Positions 48,401 through 60,400 of a stretch of 64,000 bases of DNA are shown here, piece by piece. Below the pieces are notes generated by a model that saw nothing but the letters and a program-made list of their open reading frames with translations, was not told where the DNA came from and made no database searches. The position numbers were made by a program, and so were the translations under genes. Within the stretch, counting starts at the first letter, position 1, and each line of letters starts with the position of its first letter. The stretch lies in assembly GCA_017562135.1 (NCBI GenBank), contig QEYB01001208.1:186001-250000 (forward strand), read 5' to 3'. This stretch comes from Dipylidium caninum (lineage: Eukaryota; Platyhelminthes; Cestoda; Cyclophyllidea; Dipylidiidae).

Positions 48401-51400
48401 GGAGCGAAAAGGGCGACCGTCTCTGTGCGTGGCGTGTGGCCCCTACCGACATGACCGCTGCCAGGAGGGCGCCCGTCCCAACCGCTTTGGGGGACACCGA
48501 TGTGTTTATTTAACAGCTGAGGCCACAGGGCGTCTCGTAAATATCAGACAGGAATGGATTCGGTAAGTACAAAGTACTCACAGATTGGTTATTTGCCGGA
48601 CCTTAGGAGTAAACGTCGGATCAATGAGAATGTCTTTCCCGTCCTTGTAAAAAATGCCGCTGATAGTTTCGCCCAGCAGGAGATCAGCCAAAAATAGCCC
48701 GTTGACGTTGACACCTAGTAAGAAGGTGCGGTTGAATTGGACAGATCAGCGAGCGTTGAGAACATACCGCTGATGTGGCCCACAAAGATCGGTCCCACGT
48801 AGCCCGCCACGCCCGGAGACGCTCCTGCGGGGTTGCATCCCACGTATACCTGATAGACTTCGTTGAAATGATTGCCACTGGAGCCTGAAAACCGAAGGAC
48901 TGTCGTGCCATCAAACCGATGGCTGCACTCCAGCCATTCAAGGCGTGCACACACACACAGGCAGGCAAATTGGGCGAATACTGCAACTCGCAAGGTCCCA
49001 ACTGGACCTGAGCACGCATTTGGTGCAGCGGCAGGAGTCGGGCAACGCCCACGGGCTAGCGTATTCCACGGTTTGAGGCTGTGAGATGATGACAAATGAT
49101 GGTGTGAGGGCGAAGGTGGGCAAACTAAGGGGCGGCGGCGGGGGGGGGACGAGGAGGCGCCAATACAGAAGGCCAGCAGGAGGGGACTATGGTCCGCTGG
49201 TAATGAGGGCCTTCGTGGCTCTAACGGGTGGACCAGACTTAACTACGGGTGGGGGGAAATTTCCCGCTATTACGTAGGGCATCTCTTGCTCCTTCACTCG
49301 GTCGTTAACCGAATGCGAATGCAGGAAATGAGAAAAAAAGGCCGAAGTGGGACGCAACCTTGGCAACTCTGCGAACTACGCGCTTCAGGCCAAACATGCA
49401 ACCACACGAGCACTCCCGGCATACCCTCTGTGGTTGACTGGAGCACGTCCTCTGAATCCACCTGGATTTGCAACTGCGCGTTGGTGCGAATCACCCGAAC
49501 GACGTGGAACATCCCGTCAACCATGTCGACGTTGGACTCCTGCAGTATTTGGATCCCGCTGCCCATATTGTAGGTCAAACGCAGAACGAATATTTTCTGG
49601 GGTGAAAAACAAAGAGGGCAGGTGGAATTCTACGAAATTGGACGCGTGGACTACATAAAACGGAACAATTAGCCTCAAGAAGGCGATTGAAGTGCTTTTT
49701 GAGGAGAATGCGTTAACAAAGCGCTGAGGAGAGGCAGCACAATGGTCAGCCGGCGGGAAGTGCAAGTGTGCGGGGAATTTTATTCTTCAACCAGAGGTGG
49801 GATACGTGGTGGAGGCTCAGGCCATCGCCGACGCGGGATCGCCCCGCCCCGCGCGGTACGCCTCCTCCTTCCGGCCGCGGGGGCAAATGAAAGCTCCCGC
49901 CTCGGACCCTGTTCCCCACAGTCAAGTCACTCCCAACCAACGTGCGCAGGCTCAACAAGACACTTCGCTCCGCTCACAGCACACCTCATTTAACCACAGC
50001 GACCAGACAGCAAAATTTGCCTTGCTCATGAACGCATACACCCAATTATACATCTCGCCTTCCAAAAAAGGGATAAAATTGAGTCGCAAGTGGCGGGTTT
50101 GGGAGATTCGAGGGAATGTCACCTACTTACGCAGGGGAAATTTCCCCTTCCTAGAAATCATTTACCAATTGAAAACAAGGCGTGGAAGAAGGAGGGCGAG
50201 GACTTTTATTTCCACGTTCTCGCTGAGCCAGTGGCCGCTAATTAACACCTTATCCACAGAATTCCATCAGGTGGGAAAACAAATCGCAGTATTTTCGTCC
50301 TATCACAAATCTAAACATGACTTGCGCACACACATGCAAGGATGATTTAATCCCAGTTAAATTTGTACAGCAGCACTGTGAGACCACCACGAGCGGTGGC
50401 GGCTGTTGACTGTTGAGGACGTGCGATCGCCAAGAGTCCGACCGAGCGGCGCAGGGCTGCGCCACCGCCGCGCATGTGCCGCTCTGGACACGTTACGTGC
50501 TCGGTGGGTCGGTGAACGGACTGCTTGTTCGCGATCTCGCAAGCGACATACAAAAGAGGCCAAAGAAATGGCCGGATCGTGGCCACTTCGGCAGCCGCTT
50601 CTGCCTCCCAGTTGATGGCCGATCACAGCGCCCCGCCCGAGCCCCACGCCCGACATGCGGACCCGACTCACCTTGAAGGGCACCAGCTCCAATTTCAGGA
50701 AATCGAGGGACTTGCTGTGGCTGGTGATGTGGAGCAGCGTGGCAGCCGACTTGTGCACCGTCTGAATTCCAAGCGATATTGTGTCGCGCGAGGTATTGCG
50801 GAGGGGACTGAACTCAAAAACTGCACAACCCGCTGCATTGCCTGAATATTTAATAGCCGTCGCAGCTGAAATAATAATGCCTTTTTTAAGCGCAATGCTC
50901 TGCCCAACGGAGAGGAAGGTGGATAACTCTGCGCTCGCCGTTCTGTATGGGGCAAGAAGGCTGCTGCTTTCTTTTGTCAAATTAACCGACAAGCCTATCC
51001 ACTCCTGCCTCGCTGTCTACACCCACCGCGCACAAACCTCCTCGCTTTCTCAAATGCACCAGTTAATGTGGGTGCTTATGACAAATGGGAGGTTGTGGGG
51101 GAGAAGAAGAAGAAGTCGGTGTGCACGTAGGCATAATGATTTTGAATGAAGTGGAGGACAAATTCTGCGTGCAGAAATTGCTCACCGTCGGTGCAAACAG
51201 GGCCACTGAAACCGGACATAACGCAGTCGCAGAAGTAGGTGTTTAGCTGTTGGACGCAGCGACCGCCGAAGCCGCAGACGCCCGGTCTGCACCGAGTCGG
51301 AGTGGCCTCGCCCGCCCAGACCTCCTCACTGCGTTTCCGCTGGGCGAGACGGCAGCCCAACGCGATGCCCCGCGTGTTTTTGGCCCTCCGAAGGGAGTTT

Positions 51401-54400
51401 TTCGGCGAGTGGAGGGCACGCGGCTCGCTTGCTATGGAGAATTTCGCAGAGTCCTCGACGATCTCGAAATCAGACAGACAACCATCGAATCCATAGGCGG
51501 AGCGGAAGTGTTTGCTCAACTCTCCCTCAAACCTTATTTAAAGGCATAATAGACATTCGATATTTGAATGACTGGACGAGTTAATCAGAATCTTTTCGTG
51601 CATAATTCCCCTTGTCTGCAACTTTGCGCCACTTTCAATAATAAATTAGCGTGTTTGCTGAAAGCGAAGCAACGGTTTTATCTAAGCGCGCCAAGCATGA
51701 ATCAGTAGAGGAGAGGAGGTGAGGGTGGGAGGTGGGGAGAGGAGAGGAGAAGAGCGGAAGACAAAGACGTACTCAGTAGGCAATCCGCCGAGAAAGAGTC
51801 GCTCAAAGGCATGGCTCGATTCTTTCGCTCGGCCGCCGGACAGTCCGGTGGGCGTGAATTTCTCCCCATCGACCTCGATCATCGCCGTGGGCGCACCCAT
51901 CGTGCACACCTGAACCTAGGTCAAGAAGGTGGCAGCTGAAAAGACCTCCCAAGTCCATCGTTTTGGGCGCATTGGAGCTGACGGTGTGCGGCTGGCGTGG
52001 GGGCGGTACAAGGCTGTGTGGCCACTGGGCGTCTGCGAGGGCGGCGACGCGCCCAAGGCTGGTTGACAATGCACATTTGACGACAGCCTCCGAAGTGAAG
52101 GCTGCCTGGTGGCGTTGACGTTTCACGGCAGTTGTTCGCTAATTATGCCCATCTGCCGACCGTCAATATGAAATACACCCTAGTTAATCGCCTTCACCTT
52201 TATGCTGTCGAAGAATCCGCACCCTAAGACTGTGGCCTTCACAGTCGCTTATCAGCGGCAACCAACTGAGACTTACTGCTCTCCCTAACAGCTCGATTTT
52301 CGATAAGAAAGGGGAAATTTTTAGTTTCTCAAACCATAGCGCATATGTCGAAGAAGCCAGAGGCCTGTTTAGGGGTTGCTCTAACGGTGGCGTCAAGTGG
52401 CCATCAAAAGTAGACAGAAGTGCGTCCGCTTGATCGTAGGAGGTGACCAGTCGGAGCAGTTCGTCGCCTTACCCTGCCGCCCGCATTCGGTGACTGGGTG
52501 AACTTGAGGATGGGCGATGTGGCTTTGGGAGAAGGGGAGACTGAACAGCAGGCGAAGCTAACCTTGATGTCATGCCACCGTGTATCGTTTAACGGGGCCG
52601 TTTTGTCGAAGGCGGACTGACCCCGAAGTGAATCGTACCTGTACCGCACGTGCAAGTGAGCGTCGAACACCTCCAAGCCGAAGAAATCCGCCTCCGACGT
52701 CGTCGCCACCATGAAGACCCCGTTGCTCTACAGAAGCGATAACAATTGCCTGGTTACCCAACTCACGGGCGCCGGTACACGAGTCGCTCGTCGGTGTCAG
52801 CTGAGGGGAGGATCGCGCTCCTTCGACGCATGGGAATGGCCTTAAACCCTTCAAGATGCGACCACATACAGCGTAACCGAACAATGGTTTCTGCTCGTCA
52901 AGGCAGAAGTGGACTACAAGGCTTTGGGGGAGAGGGTGGCTAAAGCCTTAAAGTACGCAATGGAGGCAGTGCTGGAAGAAGCCCCGCTTCGATAGTATAC
53001 TTTTGAAAGAACTCTTCTCCATACGCCCGAGCGAACTTACTGACGAAGTTTTCAAGGCAAACCGAACATTGAGACAGGCCTCCTGCCCGAGCTCATACTC
53101 CACCAAGCCTCCACCGCCCTGAAATTGTAGCGGAAAGGCCCGAATCACGTCAGGCTGGGCGGCTAATGCTGTCACTTCGATGTTTTCCTTCCAGCGATCC
53201 AACAGTGTCACGAGAGTAGGGTCGTAGGGGTGGTAGGAGCTCTCCTTCGACCTGTAGACAGCCACTTCGCCGATGAGTTTGAGCATGTCCAATCCGTTTA
53301 GATAAAATTGTGATAGTCGTCCGACGAAAGCATCGGTCTGCAATTCTGTAACGTAAGCGAAAACGTCGTCCACCAGACTACCGATGCAACAGTAGTCGCT
53401 GTCCAGAATGGTTGCCTCGTCTTCAATGTCTACAAGGAGGAGAAATGAACGACAGGCAGTGGATTTGTCTCGGCGACTCGAAATTTAGCTCCCAAATCCG
53501 CTACGGTGCCTCTTCTACTCGCGCAGCGTCATCGGCTCCGCCTGTGCAACCACGGCTTTCCTCGCGTCAGCAGCGACGATGACAACTTTGAATGACGTTT
53601 TGAGCGCTGGTCCACAATATCAACGGACGAAGAGGCGAAGATGACGACGATACGAGGAGTTTGCATGTAGCAGTCACCATTCCTGCTATCATTTGGCTCA
53701 TCTACCAGCATTTTCCCCACATCACTTTTCACGCAACGAAAAATAAATTCCAACTTCCCACAGCACCGCTAAATTTGACCTTTTGAGGTGGTTCCACGAG
53801 TCCAACAAAAGCGGTGTCGGCACTGAGTGGCAATTCAGGTTTTCTCGAGGATTATTCCATGTCATTGGGTGTTAATGTGAGAAGTATGGGGCTCTTACCG
53901 CCACTCCACCTCCGTCTTAGGTCCTACTAAAGTGAAAATTTGTCGGAATTCATGCAACCACTTCCTGCCTGCGTGCCGGTACACCAAAGTGGACCCAAAC
54001 CCTCGGGTGACTTGGCCGGAGGCAGGCGAGACGTCGCCCCCGAGAGACAGGAACGTTAACCCCTCAAGGGCGGGCAAATATACCTGTCGAATTGAAGTGT
54101 GAAGTGGTAATTTTGGCTCATTAGTTTCCATTTAAGCGCCTAAACGGCCCAGCCCCATCTTTACGCTCTTGTAGTGAACAACTCTGTAATTTTTTGGCTG
54201 TCTTTACCGTGTTTAAACCAAGCAATGTGGGTAGTGTTGAATCTGCCTTCCTATTTCGACAGCACCTTTGAATTCCACTGTCTTTGCGTTCTGCCCCCGT
54301 TGTAGTACGAATCGGGTTAAAATACCTCTTAGCGTTCCACACTTCCGAATAACAAAGGTACTGCAATGCCTGACGTGAGAAGGCGATCACCGCAGCGTCA

Positions 54401-57400
54401 TGCCTCCTCGCCGTCTTATTCGTGCGAAGTTTCACCGAAGCCTCTGAGGTTCACTAATGTACTGTTAGAGGAGAGGGCCGAGACGTTGAAGACTTGCAGA
54501 GAGGAAATGATGAGATCACGACAAAAGCTTTAATGTTGAGGCTCTAATGACGGGACAAATCGCCTCAATTACCGCCTTAACAACTAATCAGCAACATCAC
54601 CGATGTCTACACTTTGTCCTCGGCTGATTTGTTGTTCCCCTCGTGGCACAATCGCTTACAGCGAGCGTGGCACGACCGCCTCCTCACGCAGCCGTCCCAG
54701 CCTGGATGCCCGCCTTTGACTACGGCGTGTTTGGGGCTCGTCAAAATAAACTTTGTTTTGCCCTCAAAGTTCGTCGCCCTGAAGCATATCAGCATGCGAA
54801 CATACTGTAGACAAAGGAGGTGTTGTCGACGCTCACGTCCAGCCGCCTCGACCTCCTCAGAATGCGCAGCGTGTGCCACCCTCCGTCGTCCGTGTCAATC
54901 CTCGCCGCGGCATACCTCTAAAAGCGACATTGTGAGGAAGGTTACGAGTGAAAGTTGACTCCTCTGGCGCTGATTGCTTGGGGGGCGACCCGAAATAGGA
55001 GGAGAAGTCCCGGAGAAAATAATAATGCCGTGCCTTTTATTTAGGTTACCACACCTAAAAGTTGTCTGCGACTTTTGTAAAGGGGATTTGATTAGGAGGA
55101 GTGAATTTAAGTGAGAGGATGAACAAATTCGTTTGACAAAATCCACCTGGCTTGCCTCCTCTCTTCCCACTGTTAGACTCCCTGTTGGGTTTTTAACAAG
55201 CGGTGATGCTGCCAGGCGGGAGAAGTTTGTCCGCCGTATATACTCAGTGGGAAAGCGTGAGCGGCGTCGGAAGGTTGGACAATCATGGTATCTCGTGGTC
55301 AAGCGGTTCCACCTCCTTTCCCCGCCTCTCCCCCTCCAGTTAGGTGACTTTTCCTGATCGACTGCGCATCTCCTCATCAACTCGACTGCCGTAAATTGCT
55401 TGTAGCCGGAGCATTTCGTCAACGTTAGCTGATCTAACGCCTTCCCGTCTAATTGCGAACCAGGAGCTGCAGACGGCGTCCCCAGTCTGTGCGCCGGAGC
55501 AGAACAAGTTAATGGCCAAGGAAGCTTGTTCCTTGCAACTCCACTCTCCTGCCGTCCTCCCGAGTAGGGGTGGCGAACGACGTGGACAGGGTGGTTGCGA
55601 CGCTTCCAGGGGCAGGTCACACTTCTCCCTGTCCGTACGAAGTCACTTCAGGATCGTGTCTTTTTAGGCACTCGAAATCATTAGTTCTTTCAAACGAAGA
55701 CCCCGAGGATAAGATGATTTATTAATGTGGAGGGGCAATCTGCGCGAACTGCCAGCGCAAACTCTTCTCAGCACGACGCATTAATTACACTAAATCAAGC
55801 TGTTACCGGTGCTCACAGGGGAGTGAAATGCTCTCCCATGTAGACGAGTTTCAGGCAATTATCAACTCGATCGCGTGTGGTAGTAAATTACAGAAGGCGG
55901 AATCACCACATTGAGGTGCTTATGTCGTTGTCACAGAGCCGAGGAGGCAAAGTCAGAGCAGCCCACCGCGATCCCCCGGGTCGGCACGGACGTTAGAAGT
56001 GATATGAAAGCACTCGGAGAGGCGACTTCGCTCTACCCGCCGAGCGGTTCGTATGCAAATTAGCTACGTTTCCTACACTCTCCGGAGTTATTTGTCGTGG
56101 GGTTAATGACTCGGGGGCGGAAAGAAATCGAGGCGTTCTGATCGAATTAGCTCATGTCCGACGATCTTTTGTTATAAACTATTTTAAATGCAGACAAAGG
56201 TTGCAACACTGCGACTGGCGAGAGCGGACTGTCCACAGTAACAGAAGGCTGAACGATGGCAGGAAGTGAGGCGGCGGTTGAACAGACTCGTCGCCACCTC
56301 CGAATCCACAAAATATAGACCAACAACAATTGCGACGCCAAGTTTTAAAGGCGAAGTATGTGCTCCCATTGCATGGGTGAGGACGTAAGATCGGCCATAA
56401 GTTCGGCCGGTCGGGGCTGCCATCTTGGCAGGAGAGCAGAGAAGGCAGGCCGCACTGGGGGCTTCGTGGATGGCCCAGATGGGGGGCAGGGGGAGAAACG
56501 ATGGCTCAGTAAGAGTCGCCACACCTTTCTTCCGCGTAAACGTTCTAACTCTTCTTCCACCAGGTGCGGAGATGGGTGGTCGAGGGAATCGCCTCTCCTA
56601 TTGACGGTTGTGCGTATCTTTATTGGACAGTACAAACAGCGGGTCGTGGGACCGGGAAACGGCACCATCTGATGCCACGGGCGCACCCCACCACGCGCCT
56701 ACGGCTGTGGGGCGCCCATTTGTGACGGGGACCGAGGGAAAATCGACACCGTAGTTTATGGTCTGGCCATGGTGGACGGTGAGGGTGATTGGCCAAAAGT
56801 GTGCGCAGTCGGCAGACACTGCGTCACTGAGGAAAGGCGACTACGATAACGCGATTTGCCTCGTCGACGCCAGGACGACGCTCGCCTACTGCATACTGCG
56901 TCTGCGCAAGAAGCTCACCTACAGTTAAAACACAACGTCCTGGTCGAACCGCGTTCACGACTGTGGGAACTCAGTTGGTCAGACCCAAATTAAGTCCCAA
57001 TTCTCTGCTTTCACAAGTGTCAGAAGCCTCGTGGTCCCGGTGTCCAAGGCAAGCGTGAAACGCCCAGATCAAATCTCATCGAAAGGGGCGCGGAGAAGGG
57101 GACAGGTCTCCCCACTCCACGATGGATAGGGCGAAGTGCTATGGATAAAAAAGGCTGGCACCTTGAAGCTCACCTTTGTTTCAAAACCTAAATTGTAGAA
57201 GATGATGAATTGCTGGTTGGAAAGGACCACGCGGAACCGGTCCGGGGCTGTGGACGAGAGACTTCTGCTGTCAAAGAGGAGTGCACTTTTTTGATGTGTC
57301 TGCAGACGAAGAACGAGGCTTTCTGCTTCAGATTGTCTGGGTAAATGCGACATCCGCACACCGATCCCCTGGAAGCCATCAAACGTGAGTATGCGGGCGA

Positions 57401-60400
57401 CTGGAAGAGGACAAATTGTGTCTCTGAGTAAATAGAATTGTGCTAAATGACTTTTGCAACGATATACGCGGCAGTTAATGCGGATTTCATCAAGCGTAAG
57501 GAAAGGGCGACTCACAGCACGAACTCACTTCTTTTTCAACTATTCTTTTCACCACGCAAGGTTTTCGAATTTCCCATCGACATTCTCGGTGTCGGGCGAA
57601 GCTCAACGCGATTTTTACAACACAAGGGATGCACTCACCGTCCCCACGGCACCCCGAGGGGAGTCACTGCTCCCCATCGCCCGCGGTTACCCGCCTAAAC
57701 GTATGCCTTGAGTGACGGACTTGGCGCGCAGGCGTGTTGCAGAGGTCTGCTTTCACGGAAAAGCTTGTCAAGTAAACGACGCGGCCTTGTCTTCCCTATC
57801 GCCACTCTCTTGTGACAAGTGCTCACAAAAGTCAGCGGATGTGGCTTTCCCTTTAGTTATTTTCTTTGCCGTCAGAAAATTATGATGTCCCCATGGCTTC
57901 GTGCAGGTCGTTAAAGCGGGCGCACGAGTCAACGGTCAAAATAACCGGTGCCGTCTCTGCTGTGGTGGAATAAAGGCTACTGGGTTCCACACGGGAAAGA
58001 TTTCGTACGACCTTTCCACGGAGTCCCTGTGCTACGATTTCAATTTACGTGGGGAGAGAGAAGACTGGACCCGCAGTTCGTCCCCAAGCCTGCTTCTCCC
58101 CGCTGCCCATTCATCAGCAGCGGCAGCCGCTGTCGGAGTAAGTGTGCAGTGGAAAGGGAGAAAATGGGACTTGCGGCGCATTCACCTCCACTACCGCCTA
58201 GTTCAGGTGCTCCACACTCTTTACACCATAAATCCGCCCCGAATAGGCTGGTTCTCGCAGGAGCGCATAAAAAAGGGCTGCGCGACGGCGTGAGGACTTG
58301 TGCAGTGCTGCAGTTTTGTCAGCACTGCGGTTATTTACGTGTGCAAAGGGAAGCTCGATGATGCTCGTGAAAAAGCTCATCAAACTGGGCTTAGAAGTGC
58401 TAAAATCTATTCCTCGGAAGAAAAGCAGTCGCAAACAACGGAAGACGACTAAAGACCGTGGACAAACAGGGAGAGTTTCTGACACTCTGAGTATAACACT
58501 CTTCGTCAGCGAGGACGAGTGAGTGCAGGAGGGCAGGCGCCGCGTCCCAAGAGTAAAGGGGCGAGGAGAAAACGGGTTTGGTGCGGAAGACACGACTGCC
58601 TTCCATAAACATCTTCGCGGGGTTCTCATTCCTACTCCGATTAACTGGCGGATGTGGGTTCAGCCTCCGGGAAAGCCAACACCCTCCTGCTAGACATCCA
58701 CTCTTTAACGCCATAACACAAATTTTTCCACTTGGCTGGGCTCACATGAGGGAAATGTTAAAGTCGCCGAGATCGGAGGAATCATTTGAGGCGAGTTGTT
58801 CGCCTGGTGGCGACAACCTAACGCCCTGCCAGACACGTATTTCTTGAAGTCCGCTGATGACACACTTTCGCGCCGAATGATTCCCCTTTCACCCACGGTC
58901 AGATTGTCGTGAAGGCGGTAGGACATGCAACGCCTGTTCACTTTATAGCATTAATGCCACTGATGGTTGATTTGATTGCCCCTACTTGACTCCAATTGCA
59001 GCCTTAGAAGGCCGTTCTCGTTCGGTAGTTTTGTTGCGGCTTCAACCCCGTCCGAAAGGTTGGGCGCCCTCATCGCTACAACCTTAACCAACCATCAGTT
59101 TATTTTTATAGATAACACTTTTTCCAGCTGCTTCCCTCCCGAAGATGATTCATCGGCCCTCGCGATTTGCCCCTACTTGCCCTACGGCACAGTGGAGCCA
59201 AATGCACCAGTTTCATATGCTCACCTTCTTTGCACCGGCTTCCGGCGAAGTTGGTCTGTGTACAGTCGCACAGGGTCTCAGACCACGAGCCTTGCACACA
59301 CTTGCCGGGGCTGCAGACGTTCTCGGGGGCAGAGCACACACCGCCGGCCTCCTTCAGGTCGTCTTCGCCCAGTCGGACGTAACTTTTGGCCCATCGAGCC
59401 GTTGCCTCAAATCCGAGGTCCAGACTCTCGCCATCGATGGAGAGGCCTCCCAGGCAGCCTACGAAATCGTCACGAAGTCTGGCCGACCACGCCTGCGCCG
59501 GCGTCTCGTCCCTCATGTCCTCTGGCAAGCCACCGATGTAAAGGTAGCCGTTCAGATTGAGCACGGTGTACCTAAAACAATAGACACGCCGTCACGTGAA
59601 TTGCTTCAACGTCGTCTCGACAGGATTTTGGCAAGGACACAAAGCGCCCGACTTCCCCTCAAAAATGGCCCGTAATTACGCCTCCCTCAACCATTGGTTC
59701 ATGACACTGGCCATTCGTCTCGTCAGAGCAGTGGCTACGCCGATTTTGTTGCTTCGGCAATGCCGTCTGGAATCTCCTTCGACATCTCCTAAACACGAAT
59801 GCGTTGACAAACCTGATTCGCCTCCGTGTTCCGCGTCTCAGAAATAAAACCTCGTCGCTGGGCGTCCCGAAGCCAGCGTTTCAAGTTGCGCTGAGTTGAC
59901 CACCCGAAGTTTTTAAACCGCTTTCGCAGTTGAGAGCTCAACAGCGGACTGAGCTCATTGTGTCAGAGCCGTAATTTGCTTCCCTTGCTGGAAGTGGTAC
60001 GAGGTAGGAAAATATGTGCCTTCTAATGGCTTCGTGCAGGTCAAAATTTCCTGACAAATGATTTATGCGCGGTTGACATTTGGGGGATTTTGTCGTGGCG
60101 GTCACATGGCACCGCAGTGCTGCGTGGCATCCTTGGCCACTTGAATTTTAATAAGCCCAACAATTTGCCACCCCCTCCGGAGCAAAAGCCTGGGAGAGAG
60201 TGTCAAGTAGTTATTGCGAGGGCCGGCCAGGAGAACACAAGATGCCAAGCCACCAGCAGTTTAAGTGTTATGTGAAGGCGAACTCTGCCAATACGGCGTG
60301 ATTGACCAGCGTGCGTCCTTCCCAAGCCGGTCGCATCTCTGCTGTAGCTTACGATTAATCAAGTGAACGGCAAAGGCGTGTTTACATTCCCCTAAAAGTG

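Noticed and set aside
53990..54085. Possible extra neurexin exon encoding VYLPALEGLTFLSLGGDV on the minus strand
   Set aside because: It resembles an LNS strand, but its phase fits neither neighbour. The flanking exons (54917-54806 and 53429-53041) join directly in phase, and the whole gene then totals an exact multiple of three.
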